64,000 bases of DNA from contig SSBO01000003.1 of assembly GCA_005281725.1 (NCBI GenBank), positions 7,054,776 through 7,118,775 on the forward strand. The letters are read 5' to 3'. A program made the translations under genes and the position numbers. Source of the stretch: Wuchereria bancrofti (Eukaryota; Nematoda; Chromadorea; Rhabditida; Onchocercidae). The notes beneath the pieces are model-generated. The model saw nothing but the letters and a program-made list of their open reading frames with translations. It searched no databases and had not been told where the DNA came from. Positions 1 to 11,300 of this stretch are shown one piece after another. How positions within the stretch are numbered: the stretch's first letter is position 1; each line of letters starts with the position of its first letter.

Positions 1-255
1 AAAACCTGAACAAGTATGAATACATAATCCTTATCAAAATAGTAATAAAAACTATCAAGCAGTACGAGACTTCTACACCCTCCTAATAACAGCAGAGTAC
101 ATAACAATAAGCAAGTATTAATATTCTAAAAAAGACTTACGGCTCTAACTGATCAGCTCTACACTTGTTAATAAAGGTATCGGTAATTCGAGTTACACAT
201 TTCAAAGATATTCAGCGATAACAAAAAATAAAAAGTCTCAGTTGCGCCCACTCAC
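1..255. other. Rab21 intron sequence at the window edge
   Basis: After the GTGAGT donor of the third Rab21 exon I see no exon that would restore the expected tryptophan and the NKxD motif. The stretch is AT-rich and interrupted by stops in all minus-strand frames, so it is read as intron and the next exon is assumed to be off the window. Confidence 0.5.
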
Positions 256-1408
256 GTGCCTTTTCAAAGGAATTGGTATCGGTGACATCGTAAATCAAAA
301 GAGCACCGTGACTGTCTCTGTAATATATAGGACCAAGTGCATGGAATTTCTCCTGTCCGGCTGTATCCCATATATTCAACACCACTGCTTGACCATCGAC
401 ATGAAGTTTTTTGCTCAAAAATGAAGCCTAAAAAGTTCAAGATAATAAATGAAATAATTTTACAAGTACAACAAAGTCAATCTAATCCATTTTTTGAGAT
501 CCCTTTACACTTCCATCATCAGTCAGATAAATAAAATACGCATGCTGAGTGCCATAAAGTACCTGCAATGTTGATACGTGTTGTGGGCTGAATTTGTTTT
601 CTACATAGCGTAACATCAATGAAGTTTTGCCCACAGCACCTTCTCCCAGTAATACGATCTGAAACGAAACTGCTTAGATCTCTCCAGAAATGCATTTTGG
701 AAACTTAACATCTGTTAAGTAAATAAGTTCCTTTTCAGCAATATAAGCAAAGTATTGGTTTCATGATTTATAATTCTCTCATTAATACACTCCTGAAGTC
801 AAAAAGTGATTCTTGAATTATGTTCATTTGCATAAATTAGTAGAAAGTTCATTTTTTCTCACAAAATTCAATCTAAACATAAAACCAGAAGGAAGCAGCA
901 GTGACTTGACGCCTTGAAGAGAACTAGGAATTCCAGACACGCTGAGAAATATCACTACTTCCCCCACCAAGCCTCGATCGCCCGCAATCAACAGTCATAC
1001 TACAGGAAAAGCTTGTACGGTAGATTTGTTTCTTTTCTCAAGAAACTCATGTAAGATCGTGACCTGTCCACTGGCATACCATTTCAAAAGTATACATTAA
1101 CTGTGCTTCTCTTATACTCCAATGACTTAAAGTTTATTAACTCCAAAACAAATACCTTGAAATTGAACAATGAACTGTTCGTTATCGAAGTACTGGGTAC
1201 CGTTTCCATTTCAGGAAATAATAACCCACGTGTTAAGTAAGTATCCAAACTGTAACCTGATATAATGCAACAATGACGTATGATCTTAAAGTAGCACGTG
1301 GAAAGAAGCGCTTACGAAAGTCCCCCCAGTCTGTTCGAGTAAATCTTCGCAAAATTTTTCCATAATATCAGCTGATAAAGAAACATCCGTTTTCCACAAA
1401 TATTTCAT
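256..1408 (-). CDS. rab-21: Rab21-type small GTPase, partial (C-terminal half lies beyond the left edge)
   Basis: Small Ras-family GTPase of the Rab21 group, which in animals acts on early endosomes and integrin traffic. Exons, read right to left: 1316-1408 (proposed first exon, ATG at 1408), 563-658, 256-427. Phases agree (0, 0, then one base left over). The P-loop GEGAVGKT is at about residues 36-43, the switch-II motif WDTAGQE at about 83-89, followed by FHALGPIYYRDS, which is typical of Rab21. The G4 (NKxD) and G5 motifs and the prenylated tail must lie left of base 1. Exon 3 ends at a perfect GTGAGT donor, but reading through that donor still encodes a tryptophan where Rab21 has one, so the exact 3' edge of this exon is open. 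The first exon gives an unusual acidic N terminus and joins as GGTF-IVLLGEG, one residue shorter than usual, so it is the least certain part. Confidence 0.8.
659..1315 (-). other. Rab21 intron 1
   Basis: A 657-base gap between the proposed first exon and the P-loop exon, bounded by GTAAGC and TTTCAG on the minus strand. No other coding stretch was recognised in it. An alternative first exon could still hide here. Confidence 0.45.
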
Positions 1409-1860
1409 GTTTGCGTATCAAGTAAAAAATGTAGCGATAACAGGAAATACCACAGACCATCAAAACAAGAAATAACACAAAACGACATTTTTATAGCCTT
1501 CGGCAGTTTTTCAAATTAATGGTTTTTTTTCACTACAGCAAAATATCTTAAAAAGGTGAGTCATGCTGGACATTCTCTGTAAAATCACTCATTAAATAAA
1601 AAACTGACAAATTCTTGCTTTAACACCTCATAAATGTTGAAAAAACACATCATTTAGAATTAAACATAAGATTTCCGTAGTCTATATCCTATGCCAATAT
1701 CATGCCAATATTAATTTTTCAATTTTCTAATATAAGCAATTTTTCGAATTATCTCCAAATCTAGGAAAAGCATGATATATCTAAGTGGTGCAAGATAGTT
1801 TTTAGGACTGAGATCACAATAAACAATATAAAAATATAAATAAAACAGTTAAATTGACAG
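1409..1860. other. Short spacer between cyclophilin H and Rab21 (same strand)
   Basis: About 450 bases separate the cyclophilin H stop from the proposed Rab21 start, both on the minus strand. The sequence is AT-rich with no recognised gene. The spacing is compatible with a nematode operon, in which the downstream gene is trans-spliced. I see no strong pyrimidine-rich acceptor directly before the Rab ATG. Confidence 0.4.
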
Positions 1861-3245
1861 CTACAACTGTCCACACTGCGTAATAACAATAGGAATTTTC
1901 GGTTTGTTATTTTGACCTGTTGGGACGTTTTCGATTTTCCTCACTGTTAATAAACCATCCAATACTCTTCCTGTAAAAAACGTTCCCATTAGAAATACAA
2001 TGGAGAAAGAATATTGTATGAGAAAATTTTGCGCCTGGGAAACCAAAAAAGCTAGATATTTCTTGAATAATGAAAAGTGATAGAGAGGAAATAAACGGTA
2101 AAATAACGAACACTAGTTAATGAGAATAAGATATTTAATGAGATGGGAATAATGAAATTGGGAAAAGAATAGTCTGTAACAGACTAATAAGGAAAATAAG
2201 CGTTTTACTGTAAAAATTGAAGTTAACGTCTCAGGAAGAAAGATTCGCTCCCACTAACAAGAATAAATCAAAGACAAAATAACAAAAATCAATAAAGTCT
2301 GGCTAAATAATAACTAACCAAAAACGACATGCTTCTTATCAAGAAAATCACACTTCGCACAAGTTATGAAAAACTGACAACCATTTGTGTCTGGTCCGGC
2401 ATTCGCCTGCAAAATAGCTATGGAAATTTTGTTTATAAAGATAGAAATGATTTATTAATTTACTTTAATAATAAAATAAATCACCATCGACAAAATTCCC
2501 GGTCCTGAATGTTCCAAATCAAAATTTTCGTCCCTGAATTTCGACCCGTATATACTTGTCATGCCAGTACCATCACCCTGCAAGAAAACAACTTAATAAA
2601 GCATGAACAACGTAATATGAAGATATGAAAAAATGAAGTTAACAGAAAAGTTCATCACTTTTTATCCCATATAAAATCTACTTAATATGACAGTAAAATC
2701 GAAACAATTATTAGCAGAGATCCTAACCACACACCACACTGAAATATCAGATGAACTTAACTACCACAGATTATATCATTTCTCATCAAATTACAGCAAG
2801 TGACAGCCCTAAGAAAATGAGAAACTAACATTGACAAAGTCGCCTCCCTGAATCATAAAATCTTTGATCACTCTATGAAACTGGGCATTTTTATAACCAA
2901 CCGGTACACCATCTCTGCGATATTCGCCAGTGCAAAATTGTCTAAATGAGTCGCTGAATTATGAAAAATATTCCAAAAATTACATAGGAAAAAAAGGCAA
3001 TTATAAGGCGTACTCCGCTACTCACAATGCCTCAACATTATGCATCAGTTTATTCAACAATATAATAGCTTAGTTCTTGCAACATTTTTTTCAAACCTGA
3101 AATTTTCGGCCGTTTTCGGGCAGACGTCTGCAAATAATTCCATTTTGATTGTTCCTATGGGTGCACCACCAGCAGTCATTTCCATGAATACTACGGGATT
3201 ATCAGGATGCCTTAACTGCTCCGCTAAATGGTCGTAATCACTCAT
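1861..3245 (-). CDS. cyn-11: Cyclophilin H (peptidyl-prolyl isomerase of the U4/U6 snRNP)
   Basis: Peptidyl-prolyl cis-trans isomerase of the PPIH/USA-CyP type; family members bind the U4/U6-60K protein and act in the tri-snRNP of the spliceosome. Five exons, right to left: 3097-3245, 2830-2941, 2485-2577, 2319-2406, 1861-1970; total 552 bases, 183 aa, all phases agree. Landmarks: [15 protein letters not shown] (about 36-50), catalytic FHRVI with Arg73, [13 protein letters not shown] (80-92), GCQFFIT (127-133), and the PPIH-specific tail [16 protein letters not shown]. The start is the ATG nine bases after a TTGCAG acceptor, likely a spliced-leader site. Odd point: the usual cyclosporin-contact tryptophan before LDGKHVVFG is Phe139 here ([12 protein letters not shown]). 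Length matches the family (human about 177). Confidence 0.95.
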
Positions 3246-3260
3246 ATTTCCAGGCTGCAA
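3246..3260 (-). promoter_or_regulatory. Probable spliced-leader acceptor of cyclophilin H
   Basis: On the minus strand TTGCAG ends nine bases before the ATG at 3245. No upstream coding exon joins to it, so it fits trans-splicing rather than an ordinary intron. Confidence 0.55.
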
Positions 3261-4194
3261 CTACTCCACCACTATTATAACACCAAAATGTCGGAATATG
3301 ATAAGATATTATAATATCGAATAAATCTTGTTTGCTGTGATGACAAATTAATATTGCTTCTTTGGCACAATTATATTAAGTCATTCCTAATGTATTAGAA
3401 GGAATATTATAAAATAAAATATTCTAAGCCATGTCAAATGCACCTTGCTTATACTTGAACAGACAATTAACTCAACTTGCCACAACAAATAACTGAAATT
3501 AAAAAAACTCAGAACATCACTCTGGATGTCCCGCTGTGAAAATTATAATGTCGCAGGCATTGGTTATTAATTTCTATGCTCAAATTTTTGAATTTCTGAA
3601 AATGTTTTAAATTTGAAAGTTCATCAGTGTCGAAGTAGATGATAGTGAACAGTTAACTTGATCAGTCTAATTAATTTTTTGAAATTTCAAGGTATAAATC
3701 TTACAACTTGTACATCTTGACTTACTCTATGTACTACTTTGCAATTTCATGCAGAAATGACGAAACAGGTTTTGCTAGTGTGTTATTTATGGATTATAGT
3801 TACGATAATCGTTAAAAATTTGCTTCCTATGAAAGATTAAGATAACACTACGCGAAGAATGAGTTAACTCTAATCTACCCAATTGAAATAACTAATCATT
3901 CTTACAAAGCATTCTCCTTAGTTTGCTGCAATGATTATATTATAATGCTATATGGAATCAGCCATGATGATCATAATTTAAGAAATTTCGTTCAGTCATC
4001 TTCTATTTATAGTTGTTGGTTGGATCAATCATTTACAACTGAAATAATTTCAAAATTATTAACATCTAATTGAGAGTCATTGCATGTTAACCCTTTGATG
4101 AAGAGTAGTATATAGAAAGGAACTGATAAACATGAGAGATATGCATGCTTCCTTGCGGAACCACTATAATAAGACGAGCTGTATGAGTGATGAC

Positions 4195-4265
4195 AATAAC
4201 AATAATAGTAATAATAAATAATAATAACAAAAATAATACTAATAAATAATGATAATAGTAGTAAG
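4195..4265. repeat. AAT-type microsatellite
   Basis: Imperfect run of ATA/AAT trinucleotides broken by single substitutions. It produces a spurious open frame rich in Leu, Ile and Tyr on the minus strand. Confidence 0.8.
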
Positions 4266-4689
4266 AATAGAAAAGAGCATATAATAGTAGTAAGAAATGA
4301 TTGAATACAAGCATAGCAATGATTTAATTAACACAAAATATAAATATAAAGCGTCATTTAAAATATAATTTCAAGGCAAGAAATAGTCGGCCATTATTCT
4401 GTCATTATTGCTTCTTCTTTCATTGTCTTCGATTGTGTTGCGTAATTTTCATTATGTGGCGAAATATACATATATCTATCTATTTCCGGTGTCACTCTTT
4501 CAACCTTTTGTGCGTTTTGCCGCCTCGTTTAACTTTTAACCATAACTATTACATCAGTGGTGATCATTTAATTCTAGTTTGAAGGACGTTAAGCGACATT
4601 TAACATTTATTTCATCACGCTATGGTAGTATGCATTTGAAAATCTTGTTTCGTAATTCCAATGACGAATAGTCAAGGAAACATTGGCCA

Positions 4690-4781
4690 AATCATCATTA
4701 TCGTTATCATTATCATCATTACCATCATTATTATCATCACCATCATTATCATTATCATCATTATCACCATCATTATCATTG
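4690..4781. repeat. ATCATT-type microsatellite
   Basis: About 90 bases of alternating ATC, ATT and ACC triplets on the plus strand (atcattatcatt pattern), imperfect. Confidence 0.85.
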
Positions 4782-5683
4782 ATGATTCAAATTAATTAGA
4801 ATGACTGAAGTTTATTAAGCTTCATTGCAGTTAAACTGGATCAGTAATAACTGAAACTGTTTTAGCTTATCATAAACTTACTATGGTGTTTCTTCAGCAC
4901 TACTGAACTTATGATGAAACAACTGTAGAAATGAATAAATTATTTTAAAACTGTTAATATTTTAAGTAAAAAAAAAAAACGAAAATTGTATAGATTGAGT
5001 ACTGGAATTACTGGAATGTGCATATATATCATCCCAATATTTCTTGAAAATATTTGTAATGCCGAAATGAAATATAGGGAAGGTATTGCAGAGAATACTG
5101 TCGTCTTTTAATAATTTAATAACAATTATTTATCTTTGTATGATGATCCAGAATATTATTATAGATGATCCGTTTTTCCGCATTTCTCTTAATATCACTT
5201 ATTCTATGCCACGATTTCTAGCAGCATAAATAGTAACACAACATTTTCCCTGATTTCCTTTTCCTTCTTGAATTGTTTCATTGCAGGGGAAAGTTTGTAT
5301 GAGATGAAAATGGGGAAAAGGACGAAATTTGTATGGTCAGCCTTCAGTGTCACCGCCTCCGTTTCTCCGTTTTCTTGTAGCGTATAGTGATTTCCATCCG
5401 TTTCACTATGTAACATAAATGATTTTTATAAGGAATTGTTTAAATTAAAGGAAATGGATGTATCGGGAAACTGATGGTTCGGGTACCCGAAGACAAGGAT
5501 AGGGAAGAATAAGAAATGAGGGTGGCGATTAAAACAAGTTCTCTGCCCTTCCTTTTACAGCTCGAATGAAATCAACCGATCGCCTAATCACCACTTCTTT
5601 GCTACCCCGCTCCTAACTTGGACCGCTAACACCCTCCAGCTACTATTACTTCCAGAAATCGTAGCACTTATATAAAGTTAATA

Positions 5684-5757
5684 AACACACACATACACAC
5701 ACACACACATACACACACATACACACACATACGCACACATACATACACATATATATA
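5684..5757. repeat. CA/CATA microsatellite
   Basis: Nearly pure ACACAC tract with ATAC interruptions, followed directly by an ATAT-rich tract to about 5870. Alternating purine-pyrimidine over its whole length. Confidence 0.9.
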
Positions 5758-8340
5758 TAATATGTTATTGTAATATAATAATAATAATAGCAATAATAAT
5801 ATGTATATAATATATCATATGTTATATATGATAATGTAGATGTATATATCATATACATGTATATAAATGTACGATTGAATACGTCATTTTATGTCCATTG
5901 GAAAATGGGATTGTCGTAGATTGTCGTATGACCGATAGAATCAGGCATTCAGCGGCGATCATCTCTTTCTGTCTACTCCCGCCTTCTCTTTAATGAAATT
6001 TTTAATTTTTATTTAAACTGCATAACCATTCTTAGGTGGCTTCTTTTCTCTCAATAATTATTATCATCATCTTGACAGTGATAAATGTGCATAATTTATC
6101 TCGCACTTTTTATGTTACATTTCAGAAGTTACATAGGTCAAACGTATCCGTATGATACCTTGATAAAACATATTTACCGCTTTTTAATTTCCCATTATCT
6201 TACCTATCAATTTGCCAAGCAAAGTTGTCTTTTTTAATAATCGTTATGAAAGAAAAAAATTATGATGAATAAACAACAAATTATCTTTCTTGCTACAATT
6301 TCATATTTTTTAAACTTTTAAGTTGAAAAAACGATACGGTGAAATCAATTTCTAGCCTTAAAAATTATGATTTTTAAATTAGAATAAAAGTATTGCATTT
6401 CAGATTTCATGAGGTGACACTGTCTGAACAACTCATCCTATTGTTATTATCCTATTGTTATAAAATTTCTCCACTCATCGTATTTTCTCATAAAGCAATT
6501 TCCCTTTACATTCAACCAATAAACTGTAATTGCTGGAAAATTTTTTATAAGACAATTATAATATTATTTTATTTGTTATGCAAATGCTCATTTTATCATT
6601 TTTTTTTCAATTAATATGTATTTTGATTATGAATGTTCGTCAAATTAGAAAGAAATTTCATCAAAATTACATACAATTTTATTTTCATTTACTTTTGAAT
6701 GTAATTTCTTTTTGTCAACTTTTCTGAAAAAGAAAAAAACTTTACATTTTAATTATTTTATCTTTCATACAAGAAGTTAAACGAAGAAATAAAAACATAT
6801 GTCTTATCGATTTCATAATTAGTGCAAAAAATTCCTTTTTAATTATATAATCTCACTTAAAGTTACAATATGCTTCTATTAAAAGTAATAAATGTTCGTT
6901 GATAAAATAATAAAAATATGCTGCATAAAAGAAATAAAAAAAAAGAAAAAAAAATGCATAGTTCATCCCATTTGTATAAACGATTCATAAAACAGGATCA
7001 GTGCCACTAATGAGATTTCGATTTATGGCATCGAATTGATGTGTTGTTATTTTGTCGAAGTTACTACATCCAGTGCAACATGAAATTTCTTCGGGGAATA
7101 TACAAACACACGGAGGGAGATATATCTTTAAGCGAATAAACACGAATTAAAAAAATTCTATAGTTTGACCTCTTTAAAAATCCATCCAATTCATTCATAC
7201 TTCTTCATTTACTACTCACCGCAGCAATGTTTTTTTCATCAATAATTGTTATGCTATCATTTTGAACTTCCATAAAATTTTGTTCATTTTTTTTAATTTT
7301 TATAAAAATCCGTTCAAGTCGTTTAATTGTCACTTTTTGCTTTTAATTTTAAATGCAAATAATATTTTAATTTTATTTTTTACTCTAGCTATTAATGTTT
7401 CATTGCTCTAACTAGGCGATTACTTCATTAAAATATAAATCATAATCTAATTTTTGCCAATTTCAACTATATCAAAAATATTAGACTGAAATTTACAAGA
7501 AAAATTTATAGAAAAGAAATAATTTCTTTTCTTTATTTTTAAAAAATGTAACAGTTTAAAATTTTTGAATTTTAATTTTTAATTCTTTGAAATTTTTTCT
7601 AGGATATGGTAACTAATAAGTAGGAAAGTACAAACACATTAATGTTCTTAGCAAAACTATAAACTAACCTAAAATGTTTGAAATTACTTTTAAATGTAGC
7701 ATTTTTTTAGAACAAGAAGGAAATGAGAAATTAAAGGTTTTACGGAGTAAGAATAAAAATTTAGAAAATAATTACCCATGAAAATTGGGGCATTCATCTT
7801 ACTTTTTCTTTTTTTTTTTGTTTCTAGTTCACAACTTATTTTTCGTCTTAATAAATATGCGAAATTTTAACAGAAATGAAAATCATGTAGGAGTTAAGAA
7901 TGTATGAAATTAAATGGACTGTGATCGTCTGAAGGTCATCAGCGTCCATTCATCAGCATCCGTTCATTTCTCTTTCTTCCAAGAAATAATTTTAGTCGGT
8001 TTTAAAATTCATCGGACAAAGTATCCGAATGAAAAACAGGAAATCAATCTTCCGCCTAATGTTTTCTTCTTTCATTTTGTCAATGTCGTTTTTTGGTTAA
8101 ATGTTAAACACATTTATTATTTCATTAAATGTGTAGCAAAATTTGTTAGATTTATTATTTTTAAACTTCGTAAATTTTTGATATATCATTTCAATATAAC
8201 ATAACGAACAGATCTTTTCTTCATCAAATGGATAGAATATCGGACTTTACATCAAAACATAATATTTAATAATTCTCCCATTCTCAGCTATAATTTTCAT
8301 ATGTAACTATATTACGCTGTTTTTTTTTTCGCGTAAATTA

Positions 8341-8367
8341 TAATATTTTCAGTCTAATGGTTAAGTA
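8341..8367 (+). promoter_or_regulatory. Probable spliced-leader acceptor and short leader of the Patched-related gene
   Basis: TATTTTCAG ends at 8352, 15 bases before the ATG at 8368. The leader contains another ATG (8357), which opens a three-codon frame (Met-Val-Lys-stop) ending just before the main start. Confidence 0.55.
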
Positions 8368-11300
8368 ATGGAAAGATTTCGGATTTTTGTCGAAAATAAG
8401 GCGCAACAAATTTTTTACAAGACCGGATTATATATCGCACGAAGACCAAAAACTTTCTTATTTTCAATGTAAGTTTTATTTGCATTTAATTATGAAATAA
8501 TTTTGTCATAAATTCTTGCAGATTGCAGAAGTAATTTTCATATGCAAAATTTTTTTAGCAATGCATCTGTATGCATTACAAATCTCACAATAATGATTTC
8601 CGAAAGTTTGATATTATTTGATCTGATATGTTTGAATCTATCAATGAATTGGAAATAATATTAAATTTGACATCAACGTCATTTTTCATATTTTCTAATA
8701 TAGTTGAATCGTAGAATTCATAAGCGATTATGGCATTATTCTGTTTGTTTAAAACTTCAAGGAAAAAAAGAAAAAGGAAAGAAAAAAATAAGCAATAATT
8801 TGAATTCATTCAGTATAATAATGCAAATTAAAATGACATTGAATTGCTTTATGTAACTAAGCAAAACAAAAGAAAAAAACTGGTATTTTGGAAGAAAGTT
8901 TTAATTATATGCGAGAAAATTACGGCATATGTTTTGATTTCAACATTGTTACAATATCTTACAACTTGTTTCTAACCTTACTGCTCCTTCTTCTTCGTTA
9001 AAGCTTACTTTGCAATATTATTTACAAAATTTTTACCATCGATAGCAAATTAAAACTGGAATATCATTAATTGATGCTTATTAATGCCTTAATCAATATA
9101 TTCATGCTCAATGGTTCACAATTGCAAGAAGTTGCTTGGAATTAAAAGTGAGAAAGGAAAAAATTGTGCTTTCAAATTTCCTATACAGTATACTTGCACT
9201 TTTTTAGTTAATAATGTTTGAATTGTTGGAAAAATATGCATGAAGCATTTGCAGTATTTAACGAATTATCGAAAAAAAAAAACCGAAAGAGCGGAGATTT
9301 TGATTTTTTAGACGATTGCTTTTAGTAACTCCTTGATAAAAGCACTTTTAAATTTACAAATGAAATCTATAAAGCAAGAATAGAATATAATTGAAAGAGG
9401 GAAATTATAAACTGATTACGGTATTAAACGTGAGTACTGTCACTCCAGTTGTGATTGTAACTTATGACCGTACCTGATTAGAAGATTTACGGAAAAGGAT
9501 ACTGCATCATTTATATGGAAAATTTTTTATTACACATGTAATTTATTAAATAAGTTGGAAACATAAAGTGATTAATTTAGTAATAAACGAATGAACAGGT
9601 AGAACAGGAATGAATGTAATGGCAAAAAAAAAGTCAGCAGTAAATTACGACATCCTGTAGGGAGCTTTTCCTATGAAATGAGATTTATGCAAAAAATTTA
9701 CGATTGTAAAGATTTAAATTTCAAACAACTAATGACTCTAATTGCCTTTCTTCTCTTATCTGCCTCAATCCAGCAATATCACTTCTTCGTTGTCACATAA
9801 TATTACTATCACCTAAATCGTGACACATAATCGATCGTGTTTATGAAAAAATTGACCATCTTTTCTTTTTGAAAATTTCCAGTTATTTCTCACTGTCATC
9901 AAAGATTGCTTTTAAAATATAAATCAAGAAGTTTTTTGATCCAGTTTACATTATTAATTCTTGCTACAAATTTCCTAATCTTGTTAAAGTTGAAAGATAT
10001 CTCTGATAAAATGTCACATAATTGATTTTTCAATTCTAGTGATTGTTTTGATAAAATATAACTCATAAAGTATATTTCATTGAGTTATGATTGTCGAATA
10101 TTTTCTTTTAGATTATTATCGACAGCTTTGTTAGCAACAGGTGCGGTGAATTTTCATGAACATAATAATGTCCGTGAAGACTTCAGTGCAGATGATTCGC
10201 CATCACGATATGAATATGCGGTCACGGAAGATTTCTTCCGAAATTTCGGGTCACCCTTTCATGTAGTGGTAGCTATGAAAGCTGCTGATGGTGGATCACT
10301 GTTAAGACCTAAGTATGTCTTAAGTCTTATCAAGATAATCAGTTAGATAATTTCTCATCTTATATACGATCAATGGGAGACATAAAGGATTGAAAATTAA
10401 ATATAAAATATTATCTAGTATCATAATTTCTAACATGGTCATATTGTTTGGAGCAATTATTATCAAATATTTTGAATCAGAACTTTTTTAGATGATGAGT
10501 TAATTTATTTCTTCACGCTAATTTTCATGTTCCAAAATCTTTCAACGATACGATTTTCAGTTTTCATTGTTTAGACAGAAATCTAAAATTAAAATTTAGA
10601 TAAAAGTAGGTAAGATGACTTAGTGCATTAATTTTTCCTAAATTTTAAGTGTTATTGCTATCATAGTATTTAAATTAAAGATATTTGGACAAAGTGATTG
10701 AGACAGAAGATTATTTGCAATCCAAACTTAGCGTTCCATTCGATGGACGACAAATTACTTACTCGGATTTTTGCGAATCTTATTGTGAAACAAGTGATGT
10801 TGTGAGCATTTTTTTGAACATGTACAGAGAGGTTCAAATCAGGTATGATTTCATTCTTCTCATTATTCTCCTCTCAATTTAATGTGGTAAATTATTTTAA
10901 TTAAAATTTTGAATTCACTACTTTAGGAAAAAAGGAAATGTGAAGTTAACATACCCATCGATGGATGTATTCGGTAATCGAATATATCTAGCCAATAATA
11001 TTTTCCAAGTGGAACTTAACAACAAGTTAGTTGTTTAGTGATTTTAAATAATCAATAGTATTAGAATTATTTGAAATGGTGACAATCAGTGATAGTGATA
11101 ATAATAATAGTAAGGTAACAGATGTTATGTCTTTATCATTAACTTTTCTTCAGTTGGGATTGGTAATGTTGAATTTGAAGATGTTTTGATTAAAAAAGAT
11201 CTTAAATTCAAAACTTTTAGCTCAATAAGATGTATCAAAAAGAATTTCTTCTTATCCAGAATGGATAAGAAAACTATTTAAATGAATTTGATGCGTTTTT

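Larger units (their letters stand above)
3261..8340. other. Intergenic region between divergent cyclophilin H and Patched-related genes
   Basis: About 5.1 kb with no gene I can support. It holds several microsatellites (annotated separately) and long AT-rich stretches. Short open frames at 5204-5416, 6393-6614 and 7914-8204 have no recognisable motif. Promoters of both flanking genes should lie in it, but no specific element can be named. Confidence 0.6.

Noticed and set aside
4087..4314. 75-codon Tyr/Leu-rich frame, minus strand
   Set aside because: Produced by the AAT microsatellite.
5204..5416. 70-codon open frame, minus strand
   Set aside because: Less AT-rich than its surroundings and briefly protein-like, but it has no domain, no partner exon and no convincing start context.
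7914..8204. 96-codon open frame, plus strand, considered as first exon of the Patched-related gene
   Set aside because: No phase-compatible donor and no family similarity. The exon at 8368-8468 fits phase, donor and family.
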